64,000 nt of DNA from Symbioplanes lichenis (GTDB lineage Bacteria; Actinomycetota; Actinomycetes; Mycobacteriales; Micromonosporaceae), in the NCBI RefSeq assembly GCF_030709675.1, contig NZ_JAUZQD010000014.1, positions 1 through 64,000 on the forward strand, written 5' to 3'. Made by a program: the position numbers and the translations under genes. The notes beneath the pieces are model-generated. The model worked only from the letters and a program-made list of their open reading frames with translations, was not told where the DNA came from and ran no database searches. Positions 9,564 through 20,109 of the stretch are shown piece after piece. How positions within the stretch are numbered: position 1 is the stretch's first letter; each line of letters opens with the position of its first letter.

Positions 9564-10757
9564 ATGGCAGACATCGTTCTCGACAAGGTCACCAAGAGCT
9601 ACCCGGACGGCACCGTCGCCGTCCACGGCATCGATCTGGAGATCGCCGACGGCGAATTCATCATCCTGGTCGGGCCGTCCGGCTGCGGCAAGTCCACGAC
9701 CCTCAACATGATCGCCGGACTGGAGGACATCACCTCCGGCGAACTGCGCATCGGCGGTCAGCGCGTCAACGACAAGGCGCCCAAGGACCGCGACATCGCG
9801 ATGGTGTTCCAGTCGTACGCGCTCTACCCGAACATGACGGTCCGGGAGAACATGGCCTTTCCGTTGCGCCTGGCGAAAATGGACAAGCAGCTGATCAACC
9901 AGAAGGTCGAGGAAGCGGCGCGAGTGCTGGAGCTCACGTCCTACCTCGACCGCAAGCCGGCCAACCTCTCCGGCGGCCAGCGCCAGCGCGTCGCCATGGG
10001 CCGGGCCATCGTGCGCAGCCCCAAGGCCTTCCTCATGGACGAGCCGCTGTCCAACCTGGACGCCAAGCTGCGCGTCCAGATGCGTACCCAGGTCAGCCGG
10101 TTGCAGAAGCAATTGGGCACGACCACCGTCTACGTCACCCACGATCAGACCGAGGCCATGACGCTCGGCGACCGGGTCGTGGTCATGCGCGCCGGTTACA
10201 TCCAGCAGGTCGGCGACCCCCAGACCCTGTACGACAGCCCGGTCAACCTCTTCGTCGCCGGCTTCATCGGCTCCCCGGCCATGAACTTCCTGCCCGTGAC
10301 GCTCGAGTCGGGCCTGCTGCGGTCGCCGCTCGGTGACCTGCCGCTCAGCGACCGCCTCGGCAGCGTGCTGTCGGCGGCCGACGCCCCGCGCAAACTCATC
10401 ATGGGCATCCGCCCCGAGCACTTCGAGGACGCCCGCCTGGTCGAGGGCACCGACGGCTTCACCTTCACCGCCCCCGTCGACCTGGTCGAATCCATGGGCT
10501 CCGACAAGTACGTCTACCTCAACGTCGACACCCGCGGCGGCGACACCCCGGCCTCCACCGACCTGGCCGAGCTGGCCGCCGACGCGGGCGGCGCCGACCT
10601 GCCCGAGCAAAATGGGCTGGTCACGCGGCTGTCGGCCGAGTCCCGCGTACGCGAAGGGGCCGACGCCCGGGTCTGGCTCAACCTCGACAAGGTCCACCTC
10701 TTCGACCCGTCCACCGGCACCAACCTGACCCTCCGCGAGGAGGTCGCCGCCGGCTGA
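9564..10757 (+). CDS. sugC: ABC sugar transporter ATPase, SugC/MsmK-like
   Basis: A 397-residue nucleotide-binding subunit. Walker A GPSGCGKST (near residue 39), Q-loop VFQSYALYPNMT, signature LSGGQRQRVAMGR, Walker B FLMDEPLSNLDAKL and the switch His in VYVTHDQ are all intact. Beyond about residue 240 lies the TOBE/MOP regulatory domain (IRPEHFEDARLV), as in MalK-type proteins. It energises uptake by the SugAB channel fed by LpqY. The operon lacks its own regulator; a hairpin follows the stop. Confidence 0.88.
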   Translation: MADIVLDKVTKSYPDGTVAVHGIDLEIADGEFIILVGPSGCGKSTTLNMIAGLEDITSGELRIGGQRVNDKAPKDRDIAMVFQSYALYPNMTVRENMAFPLRLAKMDKQLINQKVEEAARVLELTSYLDRKPANLSGGQRQRVAMGRAIVRSPKAFLMDEPLSNLDAKLRVQMRTQVSRLQKQLGTTTVYVTHDQTEAMTLGDRVVVMRAGYIQQVGDPQTLYDSPVNLFVAGFIGSPAMNFLPVTLESGLLRSPLGDLPLSDRLGSVLSAADAPRKLIMGIRPEHFEDARLVEGTDGFTFTAPVDLVESMGSDKYVYLNVDTRGGDTPASTDLAELAADAGGADLPEQNGLVTRLSAESRVREGADARVWLNLDKVHLFDPSTGTNLTLREEVAAG

Positions 10758-10766
10758 CGCCTCGTG

Positions 10767-10800
10767 CGGCCCGCGCAGCGCCCCGGCGTCGCGCGGGCCG
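10767..10800 (+). terminator. Terminator after the importer operon
   Basis: CGGCCCGCGC at 10767-10776 pairs perfectly with GCGCGGGCCG at 10791-10800 around a 14-base loop, ten bases after the sugC stop. It is the expected end of the lpqY-sugABC transcript. Confidence 0.65.
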
Positions 10801-10869
10801 TCGCAGGTTCCCTAGGCGGCTCCGGCGGTGCGCAGCCGCCGAGTCACCGTCGCCGTCGCGGCGGGACAC

Positions 10870-10992
10870 GTTCTTGTGGAGGGCGGGGAAGACGTCGTCC
10901 TCGTCACGCAGGCGGGCGCCGTCGAGCCGGGCCACGGCGATCGTGCCGGTGGCGAGCGAGGCGACGATCTCGTCGAGGGTTGAAGCGGTCAT
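10870..10992 (-). pseudogene. Possible barstar-family remnant
   Basis: From ATG at 10992 the frame reads MTASTLDEIVASLATGTIAV then ARLDGARLRDEDDVFPALHK, resembling the N-terminus of barstar-type RNase inhibitors, where an ARLDG turn is followed by a charged helix. The family's next block (Asp/Tyr and Trp-rich ribonuclease-binding helix) is absent and the frame degenerates into Arg-rich sequence antisense to sugC. About 40 of the usual 90-130 residues are left. The similarity is from memory and weak. It is divergent from the DoxX gene with a 19-base gap. Confidence 0.3.
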
Positions 10993-11011
10993 CGGTGGAG
11001 ACGATAGCGGG

Positions 11012-11404
11012 ATGAAGACTTCGCGGATCGTACGCGCGGCGGGTCAGGTGGCGCTCGGGGCGGCCCTTCTCACCGCGGGCAAAGGCCACCTGACCACGCG
11101 GCGCCAGGAGTTCCAGGCGCAGGTGCCGAAGTGGTTCCCGGCCGACCCGGACACGGTCGTGGTCGCGTCCGGGTTCGTGGAGCTGGCCCTCGGCGCCGCC
11201 CTGCTGGTCACGTGGCGTCAGCCGGCGCGGCGGCTACTGGGCACGGGGGTGGCGGCCTTCTTCGTCGGGGTCTTCCCGGGCAACATCGCCCAGTTCGTCG
11301 AGCGCAAGGACGGATTCGGTCTCGACACCGACGGCAAGCGCGCCCTGCGTCTGCTCGGCCAGCCCGCCCTTGTGGCCTGGGCCCGCGCCGCCACCCGCGA
11401 CTGA
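11012..11404 (+). CDS. DoxX family membrane protein
   Basis: A 130-residue protein with about four hydrophobic segments (GQVALGAALLTAGKGHL, VVVASGFVELALGAALLV, LLGTGVAAFFVGVFPGNIAQF, and a C-terminal one), fitting the DoxX-like small four-helix family. ATG at 11012 was preferred over upstream frames because homologues begin at the first helix. DoxX proteins are linked to quinone or thiol redox in membranes; the exact role here is unknown. Its 3' end lies opposite the extended tail of the DinB gene. Confidence 0.7.
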   Translation: MKTSRIVRAAGQVALGAALLTAGKGHLTTRRQEFQAQVPKWFPADPDTVVVASGFVELALGAALLVTWRQPARRLLGTGVAAFFVGVFPGNIAQFVERKDGFGLDTDGKRALRLLGQPALVAWARAATRD

Positions 11405-11968
11405 GTCCACCGCCGCCGGAGGAAAGGCCCGCGCCGCTCGCTCGATCGTCGCGACGTGGGCCGCGCGGGCCGCCGGGTCGATCTCTTCCTCGAACTCGGC
11501 CCGCAGCCCGGTCCGGCCGTCGAGCTGCTCGCGCAGGATGTCGGCGTGACCGGCGTGCCGGGTGGTCTCCTGCAGCACGTGGAGCATGATGCCGAACAGC
11601 GTGACGTCCGGCCGCGACCACCACGGCACGTGGCCGGGCGCGTCGAGGGCGAGCTGCCCGATCGTCGCGTCCGCGTGCCGGCGGGCGCGCCGATAGAAGC
11701 CGACGATCTGCTCGCGGGTCTCCGCCGGGGTCACCCACAGGTCGCTGCCGTCCGCGTCCTGCCATCGGCCCAGCGGCTCCGGGGACGGGCGGCCGAAGAC
11801 CTCGCCGAAGTACCAGGCTTCCAGCGTCGCCAGGTGCTTCACGAGGCCGAGGAGATTGGTGCCCGTCGCCGTCAGGGGGCGGCGGATGTCGTACTCGGAC
11901 AGGCCGTTGAGCTTCCAGAGCAGCGCCTCGCGGACCGTCTCGAGCCGGGCGTACAGGATGTCCTTCAT
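11234..11968 (-). CDS. DinB/DUF664 family protein with an unusual C-terminal extension
   Basis: The N-terminal ~190 residues form a DinB-like four-helix bundle (LLGLVKHLATLEAWYFGEVFG, then LHVLQETTRHAGHADILREQLDG) whose three His residues (HLATLE, ETTRHAGHADIL) match the metal site of mycothiol- or bacillithiol-dependent transferases. Relatives normally stop near the ERAARA helix; here the frame runs on for about 55 residues, overlapping the DoxX gene antisense by 171 bases. ATG at 11968 was chosen; ATG and TTG lie upstream inside the TetR stop region. It follows the TetR gene by 13 bases and is probably cotranscribed. Confidence 0.75.
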   Translation of the reverse strand: MKDILYARLETVREALLWKLNGLSEYDIRRPLTATGTNLLGLVKHLATLEAWYFGEVFGRPSPEPLGRWQDADGSDLWVTPAETREQIVGFYRRARRHADATIGQLALDAPGHVPWWSRPDVTLFGIMLHVLQETTRHAGHADILREQLDGRTGLRAEFEEEIDPAARAAHVATIERAARAFPPAAVDSVAGGGAGPGHKGGLAEQTQGALAVGVETESVLALDELGDVAREDPDEEGRHPRAQ

Positions 11969-11981
11969 GGCGGCGAGCTTG

Positions 11982-12533
11982 TCACGCCGCATCAACCGGG
12001 GCGCCGTAGCGCAGACCGTCGACCAGCAGCGCCACCATGCGCTCGTTGGTGGCCGCGGAGCCGGCGGAGCAGAGCAGCTTCACCGCGCTCAGGAACTCGC
12101 CGGCGTCGACGTCGCCCCGGATCGTGCCGGCGTCGGCCGCTGCCGTGAGGAGGGCGGCGAGGGCGGGTTCGAAGCGCTCCCGGAAGTAGGCCGGCAGCGG
12201 GCCGACGTCCGGGTTGCCCGACTGGACGGCCGCCGCGAGTCCGCGCCGGCTGCGCAGGAATCCGGTGAAGTCGCGCAGCCACAGGACCAGGGCGTCGTAC
12301 GGCTCGTGCTCGGCGGCCAGGGTGACCGCGGTGCCGGCGCAGGCGTCGACGTCGTGGCGGAAGACCGCGGTGACCAGGTCGGCGCGGTCGGGGAAGTGGC
12401 GGTAGAAGGTGGCGAGCCCGACGCCCGCCCGGCCGGTGATCTCACGGACCGGGGCGTCGACCCCGGACTCGGCGAAGATCTCGCGCGCCGCCTCGATCAG
12501 CGCGTCGACGTTGCGTTGCGCGTCCGCTCGCAT
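11982..12533 (-). CDS. TetR/AcrR family regulator
   Basis: A 183-residue repressor. The HTH is at about residues 12-55 (VREITGRAGVGLATFYRHFPDRADL), and the C-terminal domain holds LRDFTGFLRSRRGLAAAVQSG and ends near LLVDGLRYG, typical of regulators with short SCO-type C-terminal domains. The ATG at 12533 is used because the upstream stretch is operator-like DNA. It is divergent from the epimerase/reductase gene at 12615 and probably controls it. Confidence 0.87.
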   Translation of the reverse strand: MRADAQRNVDALIEAAREIFAESGVDAPVREITGRAGVGLATFYRHFPDRADLVTAVFRHDVDACAGTAVTLAAEHEPYDALVLWLRDFTGFLRSRRGLAAAVQSGNPDVGPLPAYFRERFEPALAALLTAAADAGTIRGDVDAGEFLSAVKLLCSAGSAATNERMVALLVDGLRYGAPVDAA

Positions 12534-12547
12534 GGGGCCCCTTGCAT

Positions 12548-12596
12548 AAGTGAGAACGTGTTCCATATATTGGCTAACTGATAGGCCGTTCCACTT
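12548..12596. promoter_or_regulatory. Inverted repeat between divergent TetR and reductase genes
   Basis: AAGTGAGAACG at 12548-12558 and CGTTCCACTT at 12587-12596 are inverted copies differing by one extra base, flanking an AT-richer core (ATATATTGGCTAAC) that suits a promoter. A candidate site for the adjacent TetR protein. Confidence 0.4.
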
Positions 12597-12614
12597 AGAG
12601 ATGGTAGGGCAGTC

Positions 12615-13598
12615 ATGAGAGTTCTGGTGACCGGGGCCACGGGTTTTCTGGCCGGACACTGCATCGCGGAGCTGCTGGGCGCGGGCTGCGCGGTTCGCGG
12701 CACGGTCCGCAACCTGCGTACGGCGGACGTGGCGCACCTGCGCGCGCTGCCCGGCGACCTGGAGTTCGTCGAGGCCGACCTGTCCTCGGACGCCGGCTGG
12801 GCCGAGGCGGTGGCCGGGTGTGACTACGTCTGGCACGTGGCGTCGCCGTTCCCCAGCAGCGTCCCGCGCGACGAGAATGAAGTGATCCGGCCCGCCGTCG
12901 ACGGCACGTTGCGAGTGCTGCGGGCGGCCGAGTCGAGCGGGACCGTGCGACGCGTGGTGATGACTTCCTCGGGCCTGACCGTGCAGGGCGCCGACGTCTC
13001 CACCGAGGCGGACTGGGCCGACGCGGACACCGCGGCCCCGTACCCGAAGAGCAAGATCCTGGCCGAGCGGGCGGCCTGGGAGTTCGCCCGCAACTCGCGG
13101 GTGGAGCTGGTCGTGCTCAACCCGGGCGCCATCTTCGGGCCGTTGCAACGCGCCGCGGGCACCAACTCGGTGGAGATGATCGGGCGCATGATGCGCGGCG
13201 CCCTGCCGCTGGTGCCGAAGATCGGCTGGACCGTCGTCGACGTGCGCGACCTCGCCCGCCTGCACCGGCTCGCCATGGAGACGCCCGCCGCGGCCGGCCG
13301 GCGCTACATCGCCGGCGACCAGTTCATCTGGGCGCGGGAGATGGCGGGCGTGCTGGCGGACCGCTACCGGCCGCGCGGTTATCGGATCCGGACGGGCGCG
13401 ATGCCGTACGCGATGATGTGGTTGATCGCCCGGGTCGATCCGAGCGTGCGCCTGGGCCTCTCCTTCTGGGGCCGCCGGCATCCGGTCAGCGCCGCCAAGG
13501 CGGAGAAGGAGCTGGGCTGGGTGAGCCGGCCCCCGGCGGAGTCGGTGCTCGACACCGCCGAGAGCCTGATCGAAACCGGTCTGGTGCCCCGGCGCTGA
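12615..13598 (+). CDS. NAD-dependent epimerase/dehydratase (extended SDR, dihydroflavonol reductase-like)
   Basis: A 327-residue extended short-chain dehydrogenase. The Rossmann motif TGATGFLAGH opens the protein, VWHVASPF is the NAD-side strand motif of the dihydroflavonol-4-reductase branch, MTSSGLTV carries the catalytic Ser, and the catalytic pair is in YPKSK. NPGAIFGP is the conserved substrate-side loop. It probably reduces or epimerises a small carbonyl compound; substrate unknown. Expression is likely controlled by the divergent TetR gene. Confidence 0.83.
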   Translation: MRVLVTGATGFLAGHCIAELLGAGCAVRGTVRNLRTADVAHLRALPGDLEFVEADLSSDAGWAEAVAGCDYVWHVASPFPSSVPRDENEVIRPAVDGTLRVLRAAESSGTVRRVVMTSSGLTVQGADVSTEADWADADTAAPYPKSKILAERAAWEFARNSRVELVVLNPGAIFGPLQRAAGTNSVEMIGRMMRGALPLVPKIGWTVVDVRDLARLHRLAMETPAAAGRRYIAGDQFIWAREMAGVLADRYRPRGYRIRTGAMPYAMMWLIARVDPSVRLGLSFWGRRHPVSAAKAEKELGWVSRPPAESVLDTAESLIETGLVPRR

Positions 13599-13603
13599 GG
13601 GAC

Positions 13604-14974
13604 TCAGTCCGCGATCGCCGGGAGCAGCGCCTCGGCACCGGTCCAGATGCGGGCCGAGTTGTGCGAGTGGAACGCGGCGCCGGACCAGTACGTGTTGTTG
13701 CGCCCCTGCAGCGCGTTGAGCCGCCGGTAGAAGCCCGCGGCGATCGCCTCCGGCGACACGTGCAGCTCGAACGGCACGTGCCCGGCGAACACCTCGAAGC
13801 CCTCGAAGCGAATCGGATAGGCGCTGACCCGCTCGAGGTCCGCCCGGATCGCCCGGCGCACCCGGGCGTCGGACAGCGGCGTCTCACTGCCGTACTTGAC
13901 GCTGTAGACGCCCGGGATCCCGCTCGGGTTGATGCCGTAGATCCCGGGCAGTGGCGGCAGGTGGTACGGCGTTTCCGGAGCGATGTTCTCCAGCCCGAGG
14001 CCGTCGGGCAGACCCGCCAGCCGTACCACGCCGGTGTAGTAGGCACCGCTCACGAACTGCCCGAACAGCTGCTTCTCGTACGCGTCCAGGTCGAACCCCG
14101 CGAAGGCCCGCAGCCGCGGCGGGTACGTGACCACGAGCTTGCGGGCGACGATCAGCCGCGGTCCGCCGGGGGTCGAGACGAGCACCCGTACGCCGGAACG
14201 CTCCCGCGTCACCCGCACCGCCCGCGCCCCGAGCAGCACGTCGTCGCCGAGATGGTCGGTGGCCCGCTCGTACAGCAGGCTGTTGTCGTGCGCGGCGGTC
14301 GTCAGATAGGAACCGGCCAGCGTGTTCCGCACCACGCCCTGCCCGACCAGGTTGAGCGCATAGAGGGCGGGAAGACCGAGCAGATCCCCGATTCCCTGCC
14401 CGTACGCGAAGAGGAGCGGCACGATCGACCCCAGGTCGTGCTTCGCCACGAAGTCCCGGAAGGGCGCCACGAGCTCAGCCGGCACCGGGTCGGGCAGCTC
14501 GATCCGCGTGTCCAGCGGCCCGTACCGGCTGATGAGCTCGTAGTAGGCCGGCAGCGCGACCGGCGCCGGCGGCGTGTGCTCGACGCGCCGCCCGGTGCGG
14601 AAGTCGATGTACGCCGTCTCGCCGCCGAGCCCGCCCACCGGCACCAGCTCGATCCCGAACCGCCCGAAGTGCCGCCGCACCACCGGCTCGTCCTCCAGCA
14701 CGACCACGCCGATGTCAACCGTGCCGCCGGTCCGCGGATCGTGCCAGGTTTCGGTGTGCCCGCCCAGCCGGTCGCTCGCCTCCACCAGGGCGACGCTGCG
14801 CCCCAGATCCCCGAGCCGCACGGCGATGTAGGTGCCGGCCGACCCGCCCCCGAGCACCACCACGTCGCGCCGCACCACCGGCACCCCGGCCGCCGCCGAC
14901 GCCGGCGAGGCGACGAGGGGCGCGGCCGCGGCCGACCCCATCAGCGCGAGCATCTGCTTCCGAGTCAGTCCCAT
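13604..14974 (-). CDS. Exported FAD-dependent oxidoreductase (amine oxidase-like)
   Basis: A 456-residue flavoprotein. A signal peptide of about 28 residues (LTRKQMLALMGSAAAAPL ... ASA) has an RK rather than RR pair, so Tat export is possible but not certain. The FAD fold follows directly: VVVLGGGSAGTYIAVRLGDLG and the VEASDRLGGHTETW region typical of NAD(P)-binding-8/amine oxidase proteins. A late region (GAAFHSHNSARIWTGAEALLPAI) binds the isoalloxazine. The substrate is unknown. Its 3' end is five bases from the convergent reductase gene. Confidence 0.78.
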   Translation of the reverse strand: MGLTRKQMLALMGSAAAAPLVASPASAAAGVPVVRRDVVVLGGGSAGTYIAVRLGDLGRSVALVEASDRLGGHTETWHDPRTGGTVDIGVVVLEDEPVVRRHFGRFGIELVPVGGLGGETAYIDFRTGRRVEHTPPAPVALPAYYELISRYGPLDTRIELPDPVPAELVAPFRDFVAKHDLGSIVPLLFAYGQGIGDLLGLPALYALNLVGQGVVRNTLAGSYLTTAAHDNSLLYERATDHLGDDVLLGARAVRVTRERSGVRVLVSTPGGPRLIVARKLVVTYPPRLRAFAGFDLDAYEKQLFGQFVSGAYYTGVVRLAGLPDGLGLENIAPETPYHLPPLPGIYGINPSGIPGVYSVKYGSETPLSDARVRRAIRADLERVSAYPIRFEGFEVFAGHVPFELHVSPEAIAAGFYRRLNALQGRNNTYWSGAAFHSHNSARIWTGAEALLPAIAD

Positions 14975-15070
14975 GCGAGCTCCTCCAGTCGTCGGCCCGC
15001 CACCGACCGTATGCCCGACCCTCCGCTGTGGACTGTCCGGTGCCCGACAACCGGCCGGCTCGGCCGCCGG

Positions 15071-15165
15071 TCAGGGCCTGTCGTCCGCGACCCGGAGCAC
15101 GACCTTGCCCCGGGTGTGGCCCTGTTCCGCCTCCCGGTGCGCGGCAGCCACCTCGCCCGGGGCGT
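15071..15165 (-). pseudogene. Remnant of an MDR (zinc-type quinone oxidoreductase) C-terminus
   Basis: The last ~30 codons read on the minus strand, AAAHREAEQGHTRGKVVLRV, match the canonical end of medium-chain dehydrogenases, where a helix with AHRxxExGHxRGK leads to the final strand. Sequence upstream of about 15165 no longer reads as this family: it becomes the antisense of a second MDR remnant. Some 300 expected residues are missing and there is no start. It is a decayed gene end. Confidence 0.6.
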
Positions 15166-15170
15166 CCACC

Positions 15171-15349
15171 TGCGAGGCCTGGTGGTCGAGGCCGACCACG
15201 CGGGCCTGAGCGCCGTCGCCGGCCTGGCCGACCAGGGCCTGCTCCGGCCCCACATCGACGCGACCTTCCCGCTCGCCGAGGCGGCCGCGGCCCACGCCCG
15301 CGGGGAGTCCGGCCGGACCACGGGCAATATCGTTCTGACCGTACGCTGA
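15171..15349 (+). pseudogene. Second MDR oxidoreductase C-terminal remnant, opposite orientation
   Basis: From about 15171 the plus strand reads RGLVVEADHAGLSAVAGL, LADQGLLRPHIDATFPLAEA and ends GNIVLTVR, the standard last 55-60 residues of a zinc-type NADP-dependent quinone oxidoreductase. The catalytic and Rossmann domains are absent and there is no start codon or ribosome site. It abuts the minus-strand remnant tail-away within about six bases, so an inversion or deletion joined two gene ends. Confidence 0.65.
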
Positions 15350-15353
15350 CGCC

Positions 15354-15389
15354 CTGCCGGTGTCCGCGAAAGCCGCCGGACACCGGCAG
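15354..15389. terminator. Strong hairpin terminator
   Basis: CTGCCGGTGTCCG at 15354-15366 pairs perfectly over 13 bases with CGGACACCGGCAG at 15377-15389, loop of 10. It lies five bases after the MDR remnant stop and before the convergent P-loop pseudogene, so it is the surviving terminator of one or both. Confidence 0.75.
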
Positions 15390-15427
15390 ATTGTCCGGGG
15401 ACAAGTGACGCTTCCGTGGCATGACGA

Positions 15428-16072
15428 TCAGTCGTGCATGGCTGCGTCGAAGTGCACGGCCACCTCATCAGCGATGGCTTCGACATGGCGAGTGCCATCG
15501 ACTTCGATGACGCGCATGCCCAGGGCTTCGGCGCGTTCGGCGGCGTCGGCCGCGAGGAGCCGGTCACGCTCCAGACGGTTGCGCCGAGCTTGCGCGGGAT
15601 CAGGGAGGTCGGCGCCGAAGGCGGCAGCGCGGGGAAGGGTCGCGGCCTGGTGCCGGCGCCACTCGTCGGTAGGAACCAGCACGACCATGCGTCGCCGATC
15701 GTCGATCACGGTGGCGACCAGGTCGGGCCGGAGGTTCCATCCGTCGACCAGTACCGGGCGCGGAGAGACCAGCGCTCGCAGATCGTCCAGCACCCAGGAG
15801 AACCGTTCGGCGAAGCTGTCGAGCGCCTGGTCGGCCATCTGCCGCGCCGAGAGTTCGGTCCAGTACTCCGCCCAGTCCGTTGCTGGCTCGCCGCGGCGAA
15901 GGCGTTCTGCGATCCGCCGGTCCTCATGCGACCGGGAGTCCTGGTAGTCGCAGTGGTAGTGGGTGAGGCCGAAGCGACTCGTGAGGATGGCGCCGATCGT
16001 GGTCTTGCCCGACCACTGTCCGCCGCCGATTCAGAGGGCGTTACGGATTGTCCCGTCCCGGGTCCATTGCAT
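15428..16072 (-). pseudogene. P-loop kinase-like protein interrupted by an in-frame TGA
   Basis: Starting from ATG at 16072 the frame reads MQWTRDGTIRNAL, then TGA (16033-16031), then IGGGQWSGKTTIGAIL with a good Walker A (GxxxxGKT). Relatives in this actinobacterial family have Trp at this point (ALWIGG-type), so a single TGG to TGA change explains the break. After it the frame is intact for about 200 residues to 15428, with GLTHYHCDYQDSRSHEDRR and a C-terminal VIEVDGTRHVEAIADEV typical of AAA/nucleoside-kinase-like proteins. No alternative start keeps the P-loop. Read-through or sequencing error remain possible. Confidence 0.7.
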
Positions 16073-16282
16073 GGCATCGAGACTGCTCCGGCATCGGTGA
16101 AAGAAACAGTCTTGTTCTTGGCGCGGCCGCGACGAGCCGGAGCCGTCTTTGTACGCGGCGAACGGGGCGGTGGGGGTGGGCGTGACTCCCGGGTTCGGGC
16201 CACGGTGCGGCGGTGTGCGACTGCGGGCGGCTTCCGGCGGCGATTCTTGTCCTCAGACGTTGTGCTGCCGAAAGGATGAATC

Positions 16283-16690
16283 GTGAAGGTCACCCATGGT
16301 GCCGTTGCCGCCGCTCTCGCCCTGACCGGGGTCGCCGTGGCGAGTCCCGCGCAGGCCGCCGCGCCGAAGCCTGGAGTCGTTGTGGATTACGCCTACCACG
16401 CGGTCAAGGTCAAGCCCGCGACGTTCTACCCGTACAAGGATCTGTATTTCAGCAGCGTCAAGTGGACGTCGCTGGGCAGGACGACGGGCTATGCCACCGC
16501 GGTGCAGAACGTCAACACGTGCAAGCCGAGCTGCGCCGACGCGAACTACAAGAGGACCAAGGTCAAGCTGAAGTTCACGACCGTGAAGCTGTCGGACTGC
16601 CGCAAGGTGTTCAGCAAGGTCAAGGTGACCGAGATCAAGTCGAAGAAGGTGCGGACGTTCGCCCTGCCGGTGTTCAAGAAGAGCTGCTGA
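16283..16690 (+). CDS. Small secreted protein of unknown function
   Basis: A 135-residue protein with a clear Sec signal peptide (MKVTHGAVAAALALTGVAVA, cleavage after AQA). The mature part is Lys-rich and beta-like, with four Cys residues (CKPSC, DCRK and the C-terminal Cys), suggesting disulfides. The GTG start at 16283 follows AAAGGATG by a few bases. No family is recognised. It is convergent with the glycosidase gene and separated from it by four bases. Confidence 0.7.
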   Translation: MKVTHGAVAAALALTGVAVASPAQAAAPKPGVVVDYAYHAVKVKPATFYPYKDLYFSSVKWTSLGRTTGYATAVQNVNTCKPSCADANYKRTKVKLKFTTVKLSDCRKVFSKVKVTEIKSKKVRTFALPVFKKSC

Positions 16691-16694
16691 CCGA

Positions 16695-19307
<2,613 letters not shown>

Positions 19308-19351
19308 GTCCGTCTTTCAACTCTAACGGAAAGGCGACCGCAGTGATCCAC

Positions 19352-19402
19352 TTCAAGGCCCGCGCACGTTCAAGGCCCGCGCACGGGATTCCGTGCGCGG
19401 GC
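19352..19402 (-). terminator. Terminator with a duplicated arm
   Basis: GCCCGCGCACGG at 19375-19386 pairs perfectly over 12 bases with CCGTGCGCGGGC at 19391-19402 (4-base loop). The 17 bases TTCAAGGCCCGCGCACG occur twice in exact tandem (19352-19368 and 19369-19385), so either copy of the arm can pair with the opposite arm. It lies just downstream of the secreted repeat protein encoded at 19421-20035 on the minus strand. Confidence 0.75.
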
Positions 19403-19420
19403 GGGGGTGGCCCCGAGGGG

Positions 19421-20035
19421 TCAGCGCTTGGCGGAGATGGTGACGGCCGTGCCGCCGGTGGTGGTGCCGGTGCCGGTCAGGCCGACCGTGGCGCCGATCG
19501 GGAGGTTGGCCAGCGACACCTTGGCCCCGTTGACTGTGACCGTGGCCTTGGGGTCGACGTTCAGCTTGACGGTGGCGCCCGAGGTGGTGTTCACCGTCAC
19601 GGTGCCCTTGGCGGCGTCGACGGCGGAGACCGTGCCGGAGAGGTTGAGCGACCAGCGGGACAGCGCGGCCACGAGCTTGGCCGACCGGACGCCGCCGGTG
19701 GCGGTGCCGGTGACCACGACGGTGGCGCCCGGGGGCAGGGCGGTCAGCGCGACCTTGCGGCCGTCGAGCGAGACCGCCGCCTTGGCGTCGACCGGGATCA
19801 CCGAGGTGGCGCCGGTGGGCAGCTTCACCGTGACGGTCGTGGTGGTGACGGCGGCGACGGAGCCCGCGGAGACGAAGGGCAGGGCGACGTTGGCGTCGAC
19901 CTTGACGCTGGTGCCGCCGTCGACGTTCACGCCGGCGGTGGCGGTGGCTGCCATCGCAGGGCCGGCCGCGGCGAGCCCGGTCAGGGCGATCCCGGCAACG
20001 GCGGTGACGACGGCGGCACGGTGACGCAGGCGCAT
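19421..20035 (-). CDS. Secreted beta-repeat protein (DUF5666-like)
   Basis: A 204-residue exported protein. The signal peptide ends about residue 29 (AAAGPAMA). The mature protein is Thr/Val/Gly-rich and contains two similar units: AAVSLDGRKVALTALPPGAT with VVTGTATGG, and ATVTVNGAKVSLANLPIGAT with GLTGTGTTTGG. Such units form small beta barrels in DUF5666-type proteins. Function unknown, probably extracytoplasmic. A strong terminator with a duplicated arm follows. Confidence 0.65.
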   Translation of the reverse strand: MRLRHRAAVVTAVAGIALTGLAAAGPAMAATATAGVNVDGGTSVKVDANVALPFVSAGSVAAVTTTTVTVKLPTGATSVIPVDAKAAVSLDGRKVALTALPPGATVVVTGTATGGVRSAKLVAALSRWSLNLSGTVSAVDAAKGTVTVNTTSGATVKLNVDPKATVTVNGAKVSLANLPIGATVGLTGTGTTTGGTAVTISAKR

Positions 20036-20109
20036 TCAGGGTCTCCTTCAGCGTTTCTTCCGGTGAGGTGACCCCAGCAATCGGTAACCGCTTTGTAACT
20101 CTGAGTGTT

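Noticed and set aside
8631..10697. 688-codon open frame on the minus strand opposite sugB and sugC
   Set aside because: It mirrors the third-position GC bias of the real genes; its product is a low-complexity Asp/Arg/Gly/Val string with no family, and it lies entirely antisense to conserved transporters.
13418..15349. 643-codon plus-strand frame opposite the FAD oxidoreductase
   Set aside because: Only its last ~60 codons read as protein (MDR remnant); the rest is antisense shadow of the flavoprotein.
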